Assembly: GCA_002436005.1 (NCBI GenBank)
Contig: DIXG01000075.1
Span: forward strand, 1-64,000
Direction of reading: 5' to 3'
DNA length: 64,000 nt
Source of the DNA: Anaerolineaceae bacterium UBA6086
Lineage (GTDB): Bacteria > Chloroflexota > Anaerolineae > Anaerolineales > Anaerolineaceae
Numbering within the stretch: position 1 is the first letter of the stretch; the number at the start of each line of letters is the position of its first letter. Positions 14,705 through 23,733 of the stretch are shown in pieces. The notes beneath the pieces were generated by a model, which worked only from the letters and a program-made list of their open reading frames with translations, made no database searches and was not told where the DNA came from. The position numbers and the translations under genes were made by a program.

Positions 14705-16978
14705 ATGAATAAAGCACACCTGTTAATCCTGATTTTGCTGCTGGTGGTCACCGCTTGCAATGGGCTGCCTGAAACGCAGGAGACTGCGGAATCGGTCACC
14801 CCTACGCCCACCTTACCTGATCCGCAGGTGAACATCACGCCTGCGCCGGATGTGGATGAGGCAATTGCCAGGTTTATGACTGCCTGGCAGGGTGAGGATT
14901 ATCCCACGATGTACAGCCTGCTGGCTGCAGGGGTGCGCAGCAGCCTGACAGAAGAGGATTTCACAGCCCGGTATCGCGATGCGGCTGTTGCCCTCACGCT
15001 GCAGTTTGACTCCGGGATTGAATACGACATTCAGACGACGACGACAAACCCTAACGACGCTCTGGCGACAGTTTCCGTCAATTACAACACCTACCTGTTT
15101 GGGACCATCAATCGCCCGATTGAATTCGCCCTGACCCGGGAAAGCGGGGCATGGTTTGTGGTGTGGCACCCGGGCATGATTTTGCCCGAGCTGGCAGACG
15201 GCAATCAGCTTGAGATTGTGCGCCAGTCCACCCCGCGCGGGAATATCTATGCCAAGGATGGCACACCGATCGTTGCCAACGAGGATGTGGTTGCCATCGG
15301 TTTTACCCCTGGCGGCTTGAACGAGGATCTGCTGGAGTTGTTCTACACGACGATGGCTCGCATGACGATTTACCAGGCAGCCGAGATTGCGGAAATGGTA
15401 GACACATCCCTGCCGGGGGATTACATCTCGCTGGGCGAAGTGCCCGAGTCGGAAGTGGATAGAAACATGGGCGCCCTCAGCTCATTGAGCGGCGTTTTTC
15501 TCAATTACTACTCCTCGCGGTTTTATTATGACAGCGGCATTGCGCCACAGGCTGTTGGGCATCTCACCTACATTTCGGAAGAAGACCAATATGAGTATCT
15601 CCGCCGGGGATACAGCATCAGTGAGCGTTTTGGCAGCACAGGGTTGGAAAATGCCTATGAAGATACACTTTCTGGCGAGCGCGGCGCAACGCTGTATTTA
15701 AAGGATGCAAACGGGGCGATCCTGAGTAAGATCGCTGAAAAGCAGGCTTCGCCAGGTCAGTCGATCACCACAACCATTGACTATGGGCTGCAGTATCGAT
15801 TGCAGCAGTCCTTGGGCAATTATCGTGGGGCAATTGTGGTGATGGAGGTGGATACCGGGCGGGTGTTGGCGATGGTATCCAATCCGCAATTTGATCCAAA
15901 TTTGTTTGACATCAACAATACGAACTTTGTTTATGTAAACAACCCCTATATTCAGCCGGGTGACCCTGTGTTCAACCGGGCAACCAGCGGGCAGTATCCA
16001 CTGGGATCTGTGTTCAAAATCATCACCATGGCTGCCGGGTTGGAGAGCGGCGTTTTTACGCCTGAATCGGAGATCTACTGTGGTCACTCCATCACAGTCT
16101 GCGGCGGTATTGAATTGTTTGACTGGACCTTTGAAAAAGAGCGCCCACCCAGCGGCGATTTGACCCTGCCGGAGGGATTGATGCGCTCCTGTAATCCCTG
16201 GTTCTACTATATTGGCGAGCAGCTTTTCCTTCAGGGGTATCCCAACCTGATTGCGGATATGTCCCGTGATTTTGGGCTGGGCGGACTGACGGGGATTGAA
16301 ATTTCGGAACAACCTGGCAACATCCCGCAGCAGGTGAATACTTGCGATGCGAACGCTCAGCTATCCATTGGCCAGGGCGAGATGACAGTGACACCGCTCC
16401 AGGTTGCCCGTTTCGTCTCCGCCGTTGCCAATGGCGGCACGTTGTATCGTCCGGCGTTGATCGAGCAGGTTGGTCCTGAAAACGGCACGCCTTCCTACAC
16501 TTTTGCCCCTGAAGATAGTGGCACCCTGCCGGTGAGCGAAGAGAACCTGAAAATCATCCAGGACGCTATGCTGGAAGTGATTAAGAATGCACGCGGCACC
16601 GCTCAGCTGCAGCTGGGGAGCATGAGCTATCGAGCGCACGGCAAAACGGGAACCGCGCAGAATCCGTTTGGGGAATCCCACGCCTGGTTTGCAGGATACA
16701 CCAATGTGGGCAGCGAGATCATTCCCGATATTGCCGTCGCGGTCATCCTGGAAAATGCGGGTGAGGGATCAGAAATGGCAGCCCCTGTCTTTCGGCGGGC
16801 GGTGTCGCTGTATTTTTCAGATTATGTGAACACTGGCATCACCCTGCCCTGGGAGGCTTTCCCCTATGTGGTCGCCTCGCCCACACCGATCCCCTCAAAT
16901 ACGCCGATCCCAACAAACACCCCTATTGCGACTGAGACGCCGATGGAGGGGGAAGCAGGCGCTGATGAGTCGCCTTAG
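14705..16978 (+). CDS. MecA-like penicillin-binding transpeptidase, lipoprotein (copy 2)
   Basis: A tandem paralogue of the preceding gene, 757 residues. It has a lipoprotein signal ending in VVTAC, a Thr/Pro-rich stretch (TPTPTLP), the NTF2-like domain (MTAWQGEDYPTMYSLL), a dimerisation domain (RGNIYAKDGTPI) and the transpeptidase motifs SVFK (435-438), SCN (495-497) and KTG (647-649). A low-complexity Thr/Pro tail at the C-terminus (TPIPSNTPIPTNTPI) is missing in copy 1. GGAG 8 nt upstream fits the start. The two copies share many blocks, so they arose by duplication, and have diverged enough to suppose separate roles. Confidence 0.9.
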   Translation: MNKAHLLILILLLVVTACNGLPETQETAESVTPTPTLPDPQVNITPAPDVDEAIARFMTAWQGEDYPTMYSLLAAGVRSSLTEEDFTARYRDAAVALTLQFDSGIEYDIQTTTTNPNDALATVSVNYNTYLFGTINRPIEFALTRESGAWFVVWHPGMILPELADGNQLEIVRQSTPRGNIYAKDGTPIVANEDVVAIGFTPGGLNEDLLELFYTTMARMTIYQAAEIAEMVDTSLPGDYISLGEVPESEVDRNMGALSSLSGVFLNYYSSRFYYDSGIAPQAVGHLTYISEEDQYEYLRRGYSISERFGSTGLENAYEDTLSGERGATLYLKDANGAILSKIAEKQASPGQSITTTIDYGLQYRLQQSLGNYRGAIVVMEVDTGRVLAMVSNPQFDPNLFDINNTNFVYVNNPYIQPGDPVFNRATSGQYPLGSVFKIITMAAGLESGVFTPESEIYCGHSITVCGGIELFDWTFEKERPPSGDLTLPEGLMRSCNPWFYYIGEQLFLQGYPNLIADMSRDFGLGGLTGIEISEQPGNIPQQVNTCDANAQLSIGQGEMTVTPLQVARFVSAVANGGTLYRPALIEQVGPENGTPSYTFAPEDSGTLPVSEENLKIIQDAMLEVIKNARGTAQLQLGSMSYRAHGKTGTAQNPFGESHAWFAGYTNVGSEIIPDIAVAVILENAGEGSEMAAPVFRRAVSLYFSDYVNTGITLPWEAFPYVVASPTPIPSNTPIPTNTPIATETPMEGEAGADESP

Positions 16979-16993
16979 GAGTGATGCTGTTTG

Positions 16994-17959
16994 ATGCCCA
17001 CGCGTGAAGGTCTGGTGGTCCGTGCGCAATCTGGTTTTTTGGTGGTGAAAACAGATGATGGTGAATTTATTTGCCGACTGCGCGGGCGATTGAAGAAGGA
17101 CGAAACCGAAGGGGATATTGTCGCTGTTGGCGACCGGGTAATGATCTCGGTCAACGAAGATGGCTCAGGGACGATTGAGCAAGTGCTTGAGCGAAAAAGC
17201 ATCTTTTCCCGCGTGCGAACGGGGATCAAACGCGACTTTCGCCAGATCTTGCTGGCAAACCCGGACCAAATTGTGACGGTCTTTGCTTGCGCCCAACCTG
17301 AGCCAAGCCTGCGCATGTTAGATCGTTTCCTTGTGATTGCAGAAAAACAGCACATCGATGCGGTGATTGTCGCCAATAAGATTGATCTGGTCTCGCCGGA
17401 ACAGGCTGAAGCCCTTTTTGGCATTTATTCGCAGCTGGGATACACGGTGATCTATACCTCGGCGAAGACAGGTCAGGGGGTGGATGCACTGCGCGACGAA
17501 ATGGCAGGAAAGTTTTCTGCGTTAGCCGGTCCTTCAGGGGTGGGCAAGTCCAGTTTATTGAACGCCATCCAGCCCAATCTGGGGCTGCAGGTGCGTTCTG
17601 TGAGCGAAGCGACTTCAAAAGGGCGCCACACCACGCATGTGAGAGAGCTATTTCCGCTGGATGTGGGCGGCTACGTGGCAGATACGCCGGGGATCCGTTC
17701 CCTGGCGCTGTGGGATACAGAGCCCGAAGAACTGGATGCTTATTTTGTGGAGATGCGAGACCGGGTAGCGAATTGTAAATTTAGCGACTGCACGCATACC
17801 CATGAACCCGGCTGTGCGGTGCGCGACGCCGTTGAAAAGGGTGATATCGCGCTCGAACGCTACCAATCCTACCTCCGGCTGCGCTTTGAAGATGAATCTG
17901 AACCCTATATGGATGATTTCGAAGGCAATCAGCCTGAAGATGACCTGAAGGTACCTTAA
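16994..17959 (+). CDS. rsgA: Ribosome small-subunit GTPase RsgA
   Basis: A circularly permuted GTPase that acts in late maturation of the 30S subunit. The order of motifs is that of the family: OB-fold N-terminus, G4 VANKID, G5-like TSAKTGQG, then P-loop GPSGVGKSSLLN, the switch region GRHTTHVRELF, DTPGIRSL, and the C-terminal zinc knuckle CKFSDCTHTHEPGC. The 321-residue length is typical. The start is uncertain: ATG 16994 is preceded in frame by a TTG (16991) that has the better AGGAG spacing. The stop overlaps the next ATG (TAATG). Confidence 0.95.
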   Translation: MPTREGLVVRAQSGFLVVKTDDGEFICRLRGRLKKDETEGDIVAVGDRVMISVNEDGSGTIEQVLERKSIFSRVRTGIKRDFRQILLANPDQIVTVFACAQPEPSLRMLDRFLVIAEKQHIDAVIVANKIDLVSPEQAEALFGIYSQLGYTVIYTSAKTGQGVDALRDEMAGKFSALAGPSGVGKSSLLNAIQPNLGLQVRSVSEATSKGRHTTHVRELFPLDVGGYVADTPGIRSLALWDTEPEELDAYFVEMRDRVANCKFSDCTHTHEPGCAVRDAVEKGDIALERYQSYLRLRFEDESEPYMDDFEGNQPEDDLKVP

Positions 17960-19899
17960 TGATGAAGAAACATTTACTTATATGTTTATTGGTGATCATG
18001 ATCTTGCTCTCAGCCTGCAGCCCTGCAGAGGGAGGACTGACGCCCTCAATAAACGATGGGATTGAAACGCCCTCCCCGACGAGTCCCCCGACGCTGACGT
18101 CCACAGCGACCTCCGTGCCGCTTGTGGTATTGACGATCTGCACAAGCGCTTTGCCAGACTCCCTTTTTCCTGATCGTGGCAGGCAAACACCCGCCCAATC
18201 CAACCTCCTGGCGATGATCCAGGAATCCCCACTTTCACACCAGAAGGGTGAGTGGGTGACGGAAATTCTGACCAAGGTGCCTGCCCGGGCAGATGGTGAT
18301 CTGCGGCTGGAGCCGGTGTCCGTTGAAGCCGGCCAGTATGTGGTGGATGCAGCAGGTCAGATTGCGGCAGCGCGGCAAGGCGTGCACCTCCGCCCCAGCG
18401 GATGCCGTTCGGCGGATTGCGTGGTCACGTGGGATGGGGAAAGTCCGCTGGAAATGGACCAGATGGTTGTCGAGTTTCAATTTGATGAAGGGTTGACATG
18501 GTCAGATGGCACACCGGTGACCGCCGAGGATTCGCTGTTCAGTTTCAGGTTGGCTCGCGCGTTTGAAACAGCAGTAAGTCTGTGGGCGCGGGAACGCACG
18601 GCGCGCTACGAAGCGGTTGATGAATACCTCATCCGTTGGGTTGGGATCCCCGGTTTCAGCACAGCCCAGCTGGATCGCCTGGTGTGGTCCCCTCTGCCCT
18701 CCCACCTTTTCACCGAATCAGAGCTAACTGGAGACCTTGCGGCAGACCCGCGTTTTTCAAGTGATTTTCTAAGTTATGGTCCTTTCAGGGTTGTGCAGTG
18801 GGATCAGGAAGCCATTCAGCTTGCGGTCAATCCCCACTATCACAGGCAGGCTGAGGGTTTGCCCTTACTGGATGGGATTTCTTATCGCCTGATCGAGGGC
18901 GGCCGACAAGCAGCCTGGCAAGCTTTGCAGGAGGGCACGTGTGATCTGCTGGATTCGTCTTTTGGCTTCGAAAATGATCCCGGATTGCTCGATGAAATTG
19001 TGGCAAACAGCCAGTTTGAAGTGCATTCACAGCCAGGGCAATCCTGGACGCAGCTGGTTTTTGGAATCCGTCCAGCATCCTACGATGATGGCTATACCCC
19101 CGCCTACGGCGACCGCCAGGACATCCTGGTTGATCCACGAACAAGGCTGGGTTTGGCTGCCTGCCTGGACCGGGAGGCAATGCTGGAAAGCACCACCGGC
19201 GGGTGGGCTTCGCTGTGGTCAAGCTTCCTCCCACCTGCAGATTCCCGGATATCTGCGGAGGATCAGCTGGTGTTTGACCCGGCGTTGGGGCAGGACTTAT
19301 TGAAACAGGCTGGTTGGGTGGATTATGATACCAACCCTGAAACGCCCTTACTGGCAGCAAACGTGACAGGAGTGACTCCGGGAACCCGCCTATCGCTCAC
19401 CCTGCTGACCGATCCGTCACCCTTCCACCTGGCTTTGGCGGACAGGATCAGCGCTGATTTGAGTGCGTGCGGTGTTGAAGTGCAGCACACAGCGCTGGAC
19501 GAAAGCCAATATTATGCACCTGGCCCAGAAGGACCGCTTTTTGGGCGCGAGTTTGACCTGGCATTGATCGCCTGGCAGCCCGCCCCGGACCTGGACTGCA
19601 GCCTTTACGCCAGCGGTCAGGTGCCCTCGTCAGAAAATTACTGGATTGGCACCAATATTAGCGGTTGGTCGAGCGCGGATTATGACGCAGCCTGTCATAC
19701 GGCTGCGCTGGCATTACCGGATGAGGCTGCCCTCGCCTCTGCTCAGGCTGAGGCATGGTTCCTGTCCGGGTTGCCGGCTGTGCCCCTGTTTGCGCCGCCA
19801 GTGGTGTGGGTTGCCCGGGCTATGCCCTGTGTGGAGGACTCTCTCATTGATGGTGTAGATGTCTTTAATCAGATTGAGTATTTGGATCGATGCCCATAA
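17959..19899 (+). CDS. Family-5 solute-binding lipoprotein (orphan)
   Basis: A 646-residue extracytoplasmic binding protein of the peptide/nickel ABC family (SBP_bac_5), anchored by a lipobox ending in LLSAC (Cys20) and followed by a Thr/Pro-rich spacer. Domain order is the normal one: early SDGTPVTAEDSLFS (around 183), then YGPFRVVQW, then RTRLGLAACLDREAML, then AGWVDYDTN and a late DLALIAWQ. No permease or ATPase gene lies nearby, so it either works with distant partners or has another role. Translation is probably coupled to rsgA (TAATG overlap). Ligand unknown. Confidence 0.88.
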   Translation: MMKKHLLICLLVIMILLSACSPAEGGLTPSINDGIETPSPTSPPTLTSTATSVPLVVLTICTSALPDSLFPDRGRQTPAQSNLLAMIQESPLSHQKGEWVTEILTKVPARADGDLRLEPVSVEAGQYVVDAAGQIAAARQGVHLRPSGCRSADCVVTWDGESPLEMDQMVVEFQFDEGLTWSDGTPVTAEDSLFSFRLARAFETAVSLWARERTARYEAVDEYLIRWVGIPGFSTAQLDRLVWSPLPSHLFTESELTGDLAADPRFSSDFLSYGPFRVVQWDQEAIQLAVNPHYHRQAEGLPLLDGISYRLIEGGRQAAWQALQEGTCDLLDSSFGFENDPGLLDEIVANSQFEVHSQPGQSWTQLVFGIRPASYDDGYTPAYGDRQDILVDPRTRLGLAACLDREAMLESTTGGWASLWSSFLPPADSRISAEDQLVFDPALGQDLLKQAGWVDYDTNPETPLLAANVTGVTPGTRLSLTLLTDPSPFHLALADRISADLSACGVEVQHTALDESQYYAPGPEGPLFGREFDLALIAWQPAPDLDCSLYASGQVPSSENYWIGTNISGWSSADYDAACHTAALALPDEAALASAQAEAWFLSGLPAVPLFAPPVVWVARAMPCVEDSLIDGVDVFNQIEYLDRCP

Positions 19900-19951
19900 G
19901 GCGGGATGACATTCAATTTTGGGAAATGTAGTTTTTTTGAGGTGAGTTGAT

Positions 19952-20504
19952 ATGAAAAAGTATGCTGATGATTATGAGATCGTGATTGTAGAAGATGAAA
20001 AAGGAAATGAGAAAAAGACCACCGTATATCGCGGCGCGTATTATGAAATCGATGTAGATCAGCAGCGCCTGGATCAATTGAGGGGACTCAGCCGGTTCCT
20101 GCTGCTGGGAACGGCTCTGCTGCATGTCGGCGCAGGGTTTGTGGCTAACCCCGGCATGTATCAATTTTATATCTCTCTCCCTTATGTGCTCTCATTCCTG
20201 CCCTTATATTTTTTGGCTGAGGGGATGTTGCGAATACCAAAAGAAAAACGTCCCTTTCGCAGCGATGAGGTTGGTTTGTCTTTTGGACGCATGCAAAAAG
20301 CCAGCCCGTTCCTTTTTTTTCCTCCTGGCTGCGGGCGTTGTTGGAGCGTTGATTTTTATCATTGGGTTTGCTGCTGACCCTGTTTGCCACCCTAATCCGG
20401 TTCCGATAATTACCCAGACCAGAAAATTAGATCTATCAGAGGAGTTATCCCGGCTTGCGGGTGGCTCTTTTTTTGTAGTAATTTCAGAAAACATCATTAT
20501 GTGA
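19952..20504 (+). pseudogene. Small membrane protein gene split by a frameshift in a T8 run
   Basis: The frame from ATG 19952 (good GAGGTGA before it) encodes an acidic, charged N-terminus and two hydrophobic stretches, then runs to ...ASPFLFF and switches to a non-membrane-like Cys-rich end stopping at 20377. In another frame, directly after the T8 run (20313-20320), the sequence continues as LLAAGVVGALIFIIGFAADP, a natural third membrane segment. Deleting one T would join both parts. The joined frame then runs through a terminator-like hairpin to a stop at 20502-20504, which is odd, so its true end is unclear. This may be a sequencing error, a real mutation or slippage. Family not recognised. 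Confidence 0.6.
20442..20477 (+). terminator. Rho-independent terminator
   Basis: GAGTTATCCC pairs with GGGTGGCTC (several G-T pairs), followed by T7. It lies inside the extended frame of the frameshifted gene and before the strong ABC-operon promoter. Confidence 0.65.
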
Positions 20505-20889
20505 TGAATATGCGTATCCTTTCCGCGATTTTTTGCGTGGAATGATTTCACTATCAATAAACCATTACGAATTTTATAAAGTGGTGTAAAATTGACTCAC
20601 CTTAGAATACATTACCGCAATCTTGTTAAATCTGAGCAATAATTAAAAATATTTACTAAACCATTCTTGACGATGTCGCATTTGTATGCTATATTTTTTT
20701 TCACATTTAGTATAATATCTGGTACCATTAGATTTAACTAATTTCTACAGGGATTTTTATAGATGATTAACCCAACCGCTTTGTAAAAAGGAGGTGGTTC
20801 AATCCCATAGATAACGAATATCGCAGTTCCAAAATTTGTTTTGTTCCACTAGATTCATGACAAACAATATTTGTTATGGAGGAGAAAAT
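20505..20889 (+). other. AT-rich leader region of the peptide ABC operon
   Basis: No gene. It contains a strong promoter and then about 190 nt of untranslated leader. A perfect Shine-Dalgarno (AAGGAGGTGG, 20788-20797) is followed by no start codon at a usable distance; the real start is 20890 with its own GGAGGAG. The extra ribosome-binding-like sequence may be a regulatory or stabilising element. Confidence 0.5.
20667..20695 (+). promoter_or_regulatory. Strong sigma-70-type promoter of the peptide ABC operon
   Basis: TTGACG (20667-20672), exactly 17 nt, TATATT (20690-20695), within a very AT-rich stretch. Expected start near 20702. Confidence 0.75.
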
Positions 20890-23553
20890 ATGCAAAAGAA
20901 ACTGTTAGCTGTATTAGGTGTCGTGATTGGCTTAGCCATGGTTTTGGCTGCATGCCAACCCGCTGCCGCCCCTACTCCTGAAACGATCATTGAAACAGTG
21001 GTTGTTGAGGAGGAGGTTATTGTTACCGAGGTCGTGACTGAAATCGTTGAGGTTGAAGTCGAGGCGCCGATTGATCGTAATGGTGCCTGGCTCGATACGG
21101 TTGTCATTATTGCCGACCCCTCTGTTGAATCGGCTGTTGCCCGTATTATTGCTGATGACATTGATGTGTATGCGCAGGCAGCCACCGATGTTGAAGCACT
21201 GGCGACTGTCCAGGCACAGGGTCTGAAATATGTGACTACTGTTGGTTCCTACAACGAAATCACCCTCAGCCCCGGTGGCCCGGTCCTGGCTGATGGCACG
21301 CTGAACCCATTCGGCGTCCCGAAGATCCGCGAAGCCATGAACTATCTGCTCTCCCGAGACTATGTCGTCCAGGAGATTTTGGGTGGTCTTGGCATCCCGA
21401 AATTCCTGCCCATCAACGGCGTTTTCCCGGATTATGCCAACTTTGTTGATGTTGCCCGCGAGCTGGAGAATAAGTACGCTTATGATCCTGAGAAAGCTGA
21501 CGAAATCATCACCGCTGAAATGGAAGCCCTGGGTGCCGAAAAGGTTGATGGCGTCTGGAATTACGAAGGCGAACCTGTGGTTTTGATCGGCATCATCCGC
21601 ACTGAGGATGAGCGCCTGCAGATTGGTGATTACGTTGCCAACCAGCTCGAATCCATCGGTTTCACCGTTGACCGCCAGTACAAGACCTCATCTGAAGCTT
21701 CCCCCATCTGGTTGCGAAGCGATCCCCAGGAAGGTCTATGGCACTACTACACCGGCGGCTGGATAACCACCGCAATCTCACGGGATGATGGTGAGAACTT
21801 CCAGTTCTTCTATTCACCAAAATCCGCCTACGGCTTTAGCCCCCTGTGGCAGAATTACGTCCTCACCGATGAATTTGATGCCGTCGCTGAGAAACTCGCC
21901 ACCAACAATTTCACTTCTATTGAAGAACGTGCTGATTTGTTCCGCGAAGCCCTTTACCTGGCGATGGAAAGCTCCTACCGCGTTTGGCTGAATGATGCCA
22001 CATCCTTCTCCCCGATGGGTCCTGATGTGACCGTGACCTATGACCTCGCTGGCGGAATTTCTGGTACCCCACTGTGGGGCCACACCCTCCGCTACACCGG
22101 CGAAGTTGGCGGCGAGATGGTTTTTGCAATGTCTGATGCACTGGTTGACCCCTGGAACCCTGTTGCGGGCTCGAACTGGGTTTATGATATGGCTCCCATG
22201 CGCGCCACCGGCGACTACGGCACGATCCCGGATCCCTATACCGGCCTGGTTTGGCCGCAGCGCATTGAAAGCGCCGCGATCACCGTCCAGGAAGGGTTAC
22301 CCGTCGGTAAGACTTTGGACTGGCTGACCCTCGACTTTGCACCTGAAATTCAGGTTCCTGGCGATGCCTGGGTAGACTGGGATGCTGTGAACCAGGTCTT
22401 TATCACCGCGGATGAGAAGTTGGCGATGATGGCTGAAGAAGCTGCGGCTGCCGAAGCTGCGGCTGCCGAAGCCGAAGAACCTGCTGAAGGTGAAGAAGCT
22501 GAAGAAGCTGAGGTTGTTGAAGTTCCTGAATACTTCACCGCAAAACGCAAGAGCGTGGTGACCTATCCTGCCGATCTGTTTGAGAAGCACACCTGGCATG
22601 ATGGCAGCCCGATGTCCGTGGCTGACTTCGTGATGGGCATGATCCTCTCCTTCGATCCTGGCACTGAGGGTAGTGTCATTTATGATGAATCCCAGGTTGG
22701 TTCGGTTGAATCCTTCAAGAGTGCTTTCAAAGGCTTGAAGGTTGCTTCCACTGACCCATTGGTCATCGAATACTACTCTGATGTTTGGTATCTGGATGCT
22801 GAATATGCTGTGGCTGATTTCTGGCCCTATTACAACTACGGCGAAGGCCCATGGCACATGATCGCCATTGGTATCCTGGCTGAGACTGATAAGGAACTGG
22901 CATTCAGTGCTGATAAATCCGAAGCTCTTGCAGTTGAGTGGACGAACTACATCAGCGGCCCAAGCCTTCAAATCCTGCGTGAAAACCTGGACCAGGCAGT
23001 GGCAGAGGATTACATTCCTTACGCCGCCACGCTTGGACAGTTTATCACTGCTGAAGAAGCAGCCGAGCGCTATGGTAACCTGCTTGACTGGTACCGCATC
23101 CAGGGGCACTTCTTTGTCAACTCCGGTCCGTTCTACCTGAACAAGGTGTTCCCCGTTGAGAAGACCCTCACGCTGACCCGCTACCAGGATTACCAGGATC
23201 CTTCCGGAAAATGGGATCGCTTTGGTATGCCGGCAATTGCTGAGGTGGAAGTGGACGGCCCCGGCCGTGTGACCGCTGGCGAAGAAGTTGTCTTCGATGC
23301 GTATATCACATTCGAAGGTGAACCCTATCCATCAGCCGATCTGAAGGAAGTTAACTACTTGCTCTTCGATGCGACCGGCATTCTGGTTGAAAAGGGTCTG
23401 GCTGAGATGGTTGAGGAGGGTCTGTACAGTGTGACCCTGTCCGCCGAAGCCACCGGCGCCCTGGCAGCAGGTGCGAACAAACTGGAAGTGATCGCTGTTC
23501 CAAGTGTTGTGAGCGTGCCAACCTTTGCACAGTTCGAATTTGTGACAGAGTAG
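20890..23553 (+). CDS. Family-5 solute-binding lipoprotein with circularly permuted order
   Basis: First gene of a five-component importer, 887 residues. Lipobox LAAC (Cys22), then a Val/Glu-rich linker. The recognisable SBP_bac_5 blocks occur in the wrong order: the mid-protein block WLDTVVIIADPSVESA and NPFGVPKIREAMNYLLSRD come first (67-156), the late block SIGFTVDRQYKTSSE next, then an Ala/Glu-rich linker (about 511-545), and only then the normally N-terminal TWHDGSPMSVADFV (568-581) and SGPFYLNKVFPVEKTLTLTR (745 on). The last ~100 residues look like an Ig-like beta domain. Start chosen at 20890 because of GGAGGAG. It probably binds peptides; substrate not shown. Confidence 0.9.
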   Translation: MQKKLLAVLGVVIGLAMVLAACQPAAAPTPETIIETVVVEEEVIVTEVVTEIVEVEVEAPIDRNGAWLDTVVIIADPSVESAVARIIADDIDVYAQAATDVEALATVQAQGLKYVTTVGSYNEITLSPGGPVLADGTLNPFGVPKIREAMNYLLSRDYVVQEILGGLGIPKFLPINGVFPDYANFVDVARELENKYAYDPEKADEIITAEMEALGAEKVDGVWNYEGEPVVLIGIIRTEDERLQIGDYVANQLESIGFTVDRQYKTSSEASPIWLRSDPQEGLWHYYTGGWITTAISRDDGENFQFFYSPKSAYGFSPLWQNYVLTDEFDAVAEKLATNNFTSIEERADLFREALYLAMESSYRVWLNDATSFSPMGPDVTVTYDLAGGISGTPLWGHTLRYTGEVGGEMVFAMSDALVDPWNPVAGSNWVYDMAPMRATGDYGTIPDPYTGLVWPQRIESAAITVQEGLPVGKTLDWLTLDFAPEIQVPGDAWVDWDAVNQVFITADEKLAMMAEEAAAAEAAAAEAEEPAEGEEAEEAEVVEVPEYFTAKRKSVVTYPADLFEKHTWHDGSPMSVADFVMGMILSFDPGTEGSVIYDESQVGSVESFKSAFKGLKVASTDPLVIEYYSDVWYLDAEYAVADFWPYYNYGEGPWHMIAIGILAETDKELAFSADKSEALAVEWTNYISGPSLQILRENLDQAVAEDYIPYAATLGQFITAEEAAERYGNLLDWYRIQGHFFVNSGPFYLNKVFPVEKTLTLTRYQDYQDPSGKWDRFGMPAIAEVEVDGPGRVTAGEEVVFDAYITFEGEPYPSADLKEVNYLLFDATGILVEKGLAEMVEEGLYSVTLSAEATGALAAGANKLEVIAVPSVVSVPTFAQFEFVTE

Positions 23554-23590
23554 GCGAGACGACCTGTTGCAGTAATGTAAAACGATAACG

Positions 23591-23630
23591 ATGATAGGGG
23601 CAAGGCAATAAAAAGCCTTGTCCCTATCAT
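23591..23630 (+). promoter_or_regulatory. Long hairpin between binding-protein and permease genes
   Basis: 16-bp inverted repeat (ATGATAGGGGCAAGGC, 23591-23606, and its partner 23615-23630, one G-T pair) with an A-rich 8-nt loop. It has no T run, so it more likely protects the 3' end of the abundant binding-protein mRNA, or partly terminates, than ends the operon. This is common after first genes of ABC operons. Confidence 0.7.
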
Positions 23631-23733
23631 TCCAATAGGGGCAGTTTGTTAAAGATATTCTTAATCAAATAATTAGAAAGTGCGGTATTATTTTTTGTAT
23701 TATTAAATCTCTAATGTAAAACAGGATATTCGT

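Noticed and set aside
20788..20805. Resemblance to the 16S rRNA 3'-end complement in the importer leader
   Set aside because: Only the Shine-Dalgarno core and a few more bases match; no rRNA gene fragment is present.
20601..20835. Additional small gene before the binding-protein gene
   Set aside because: No start codon follows the strong ribosome-binding-like motif, and short frames lack supporting composition.
22297..23109. 270-residue open frame antisense to the binding-protein gene
   Set aside because: No recognisable motif; lies fully inside a well-supported gene and reflects its codon bias.
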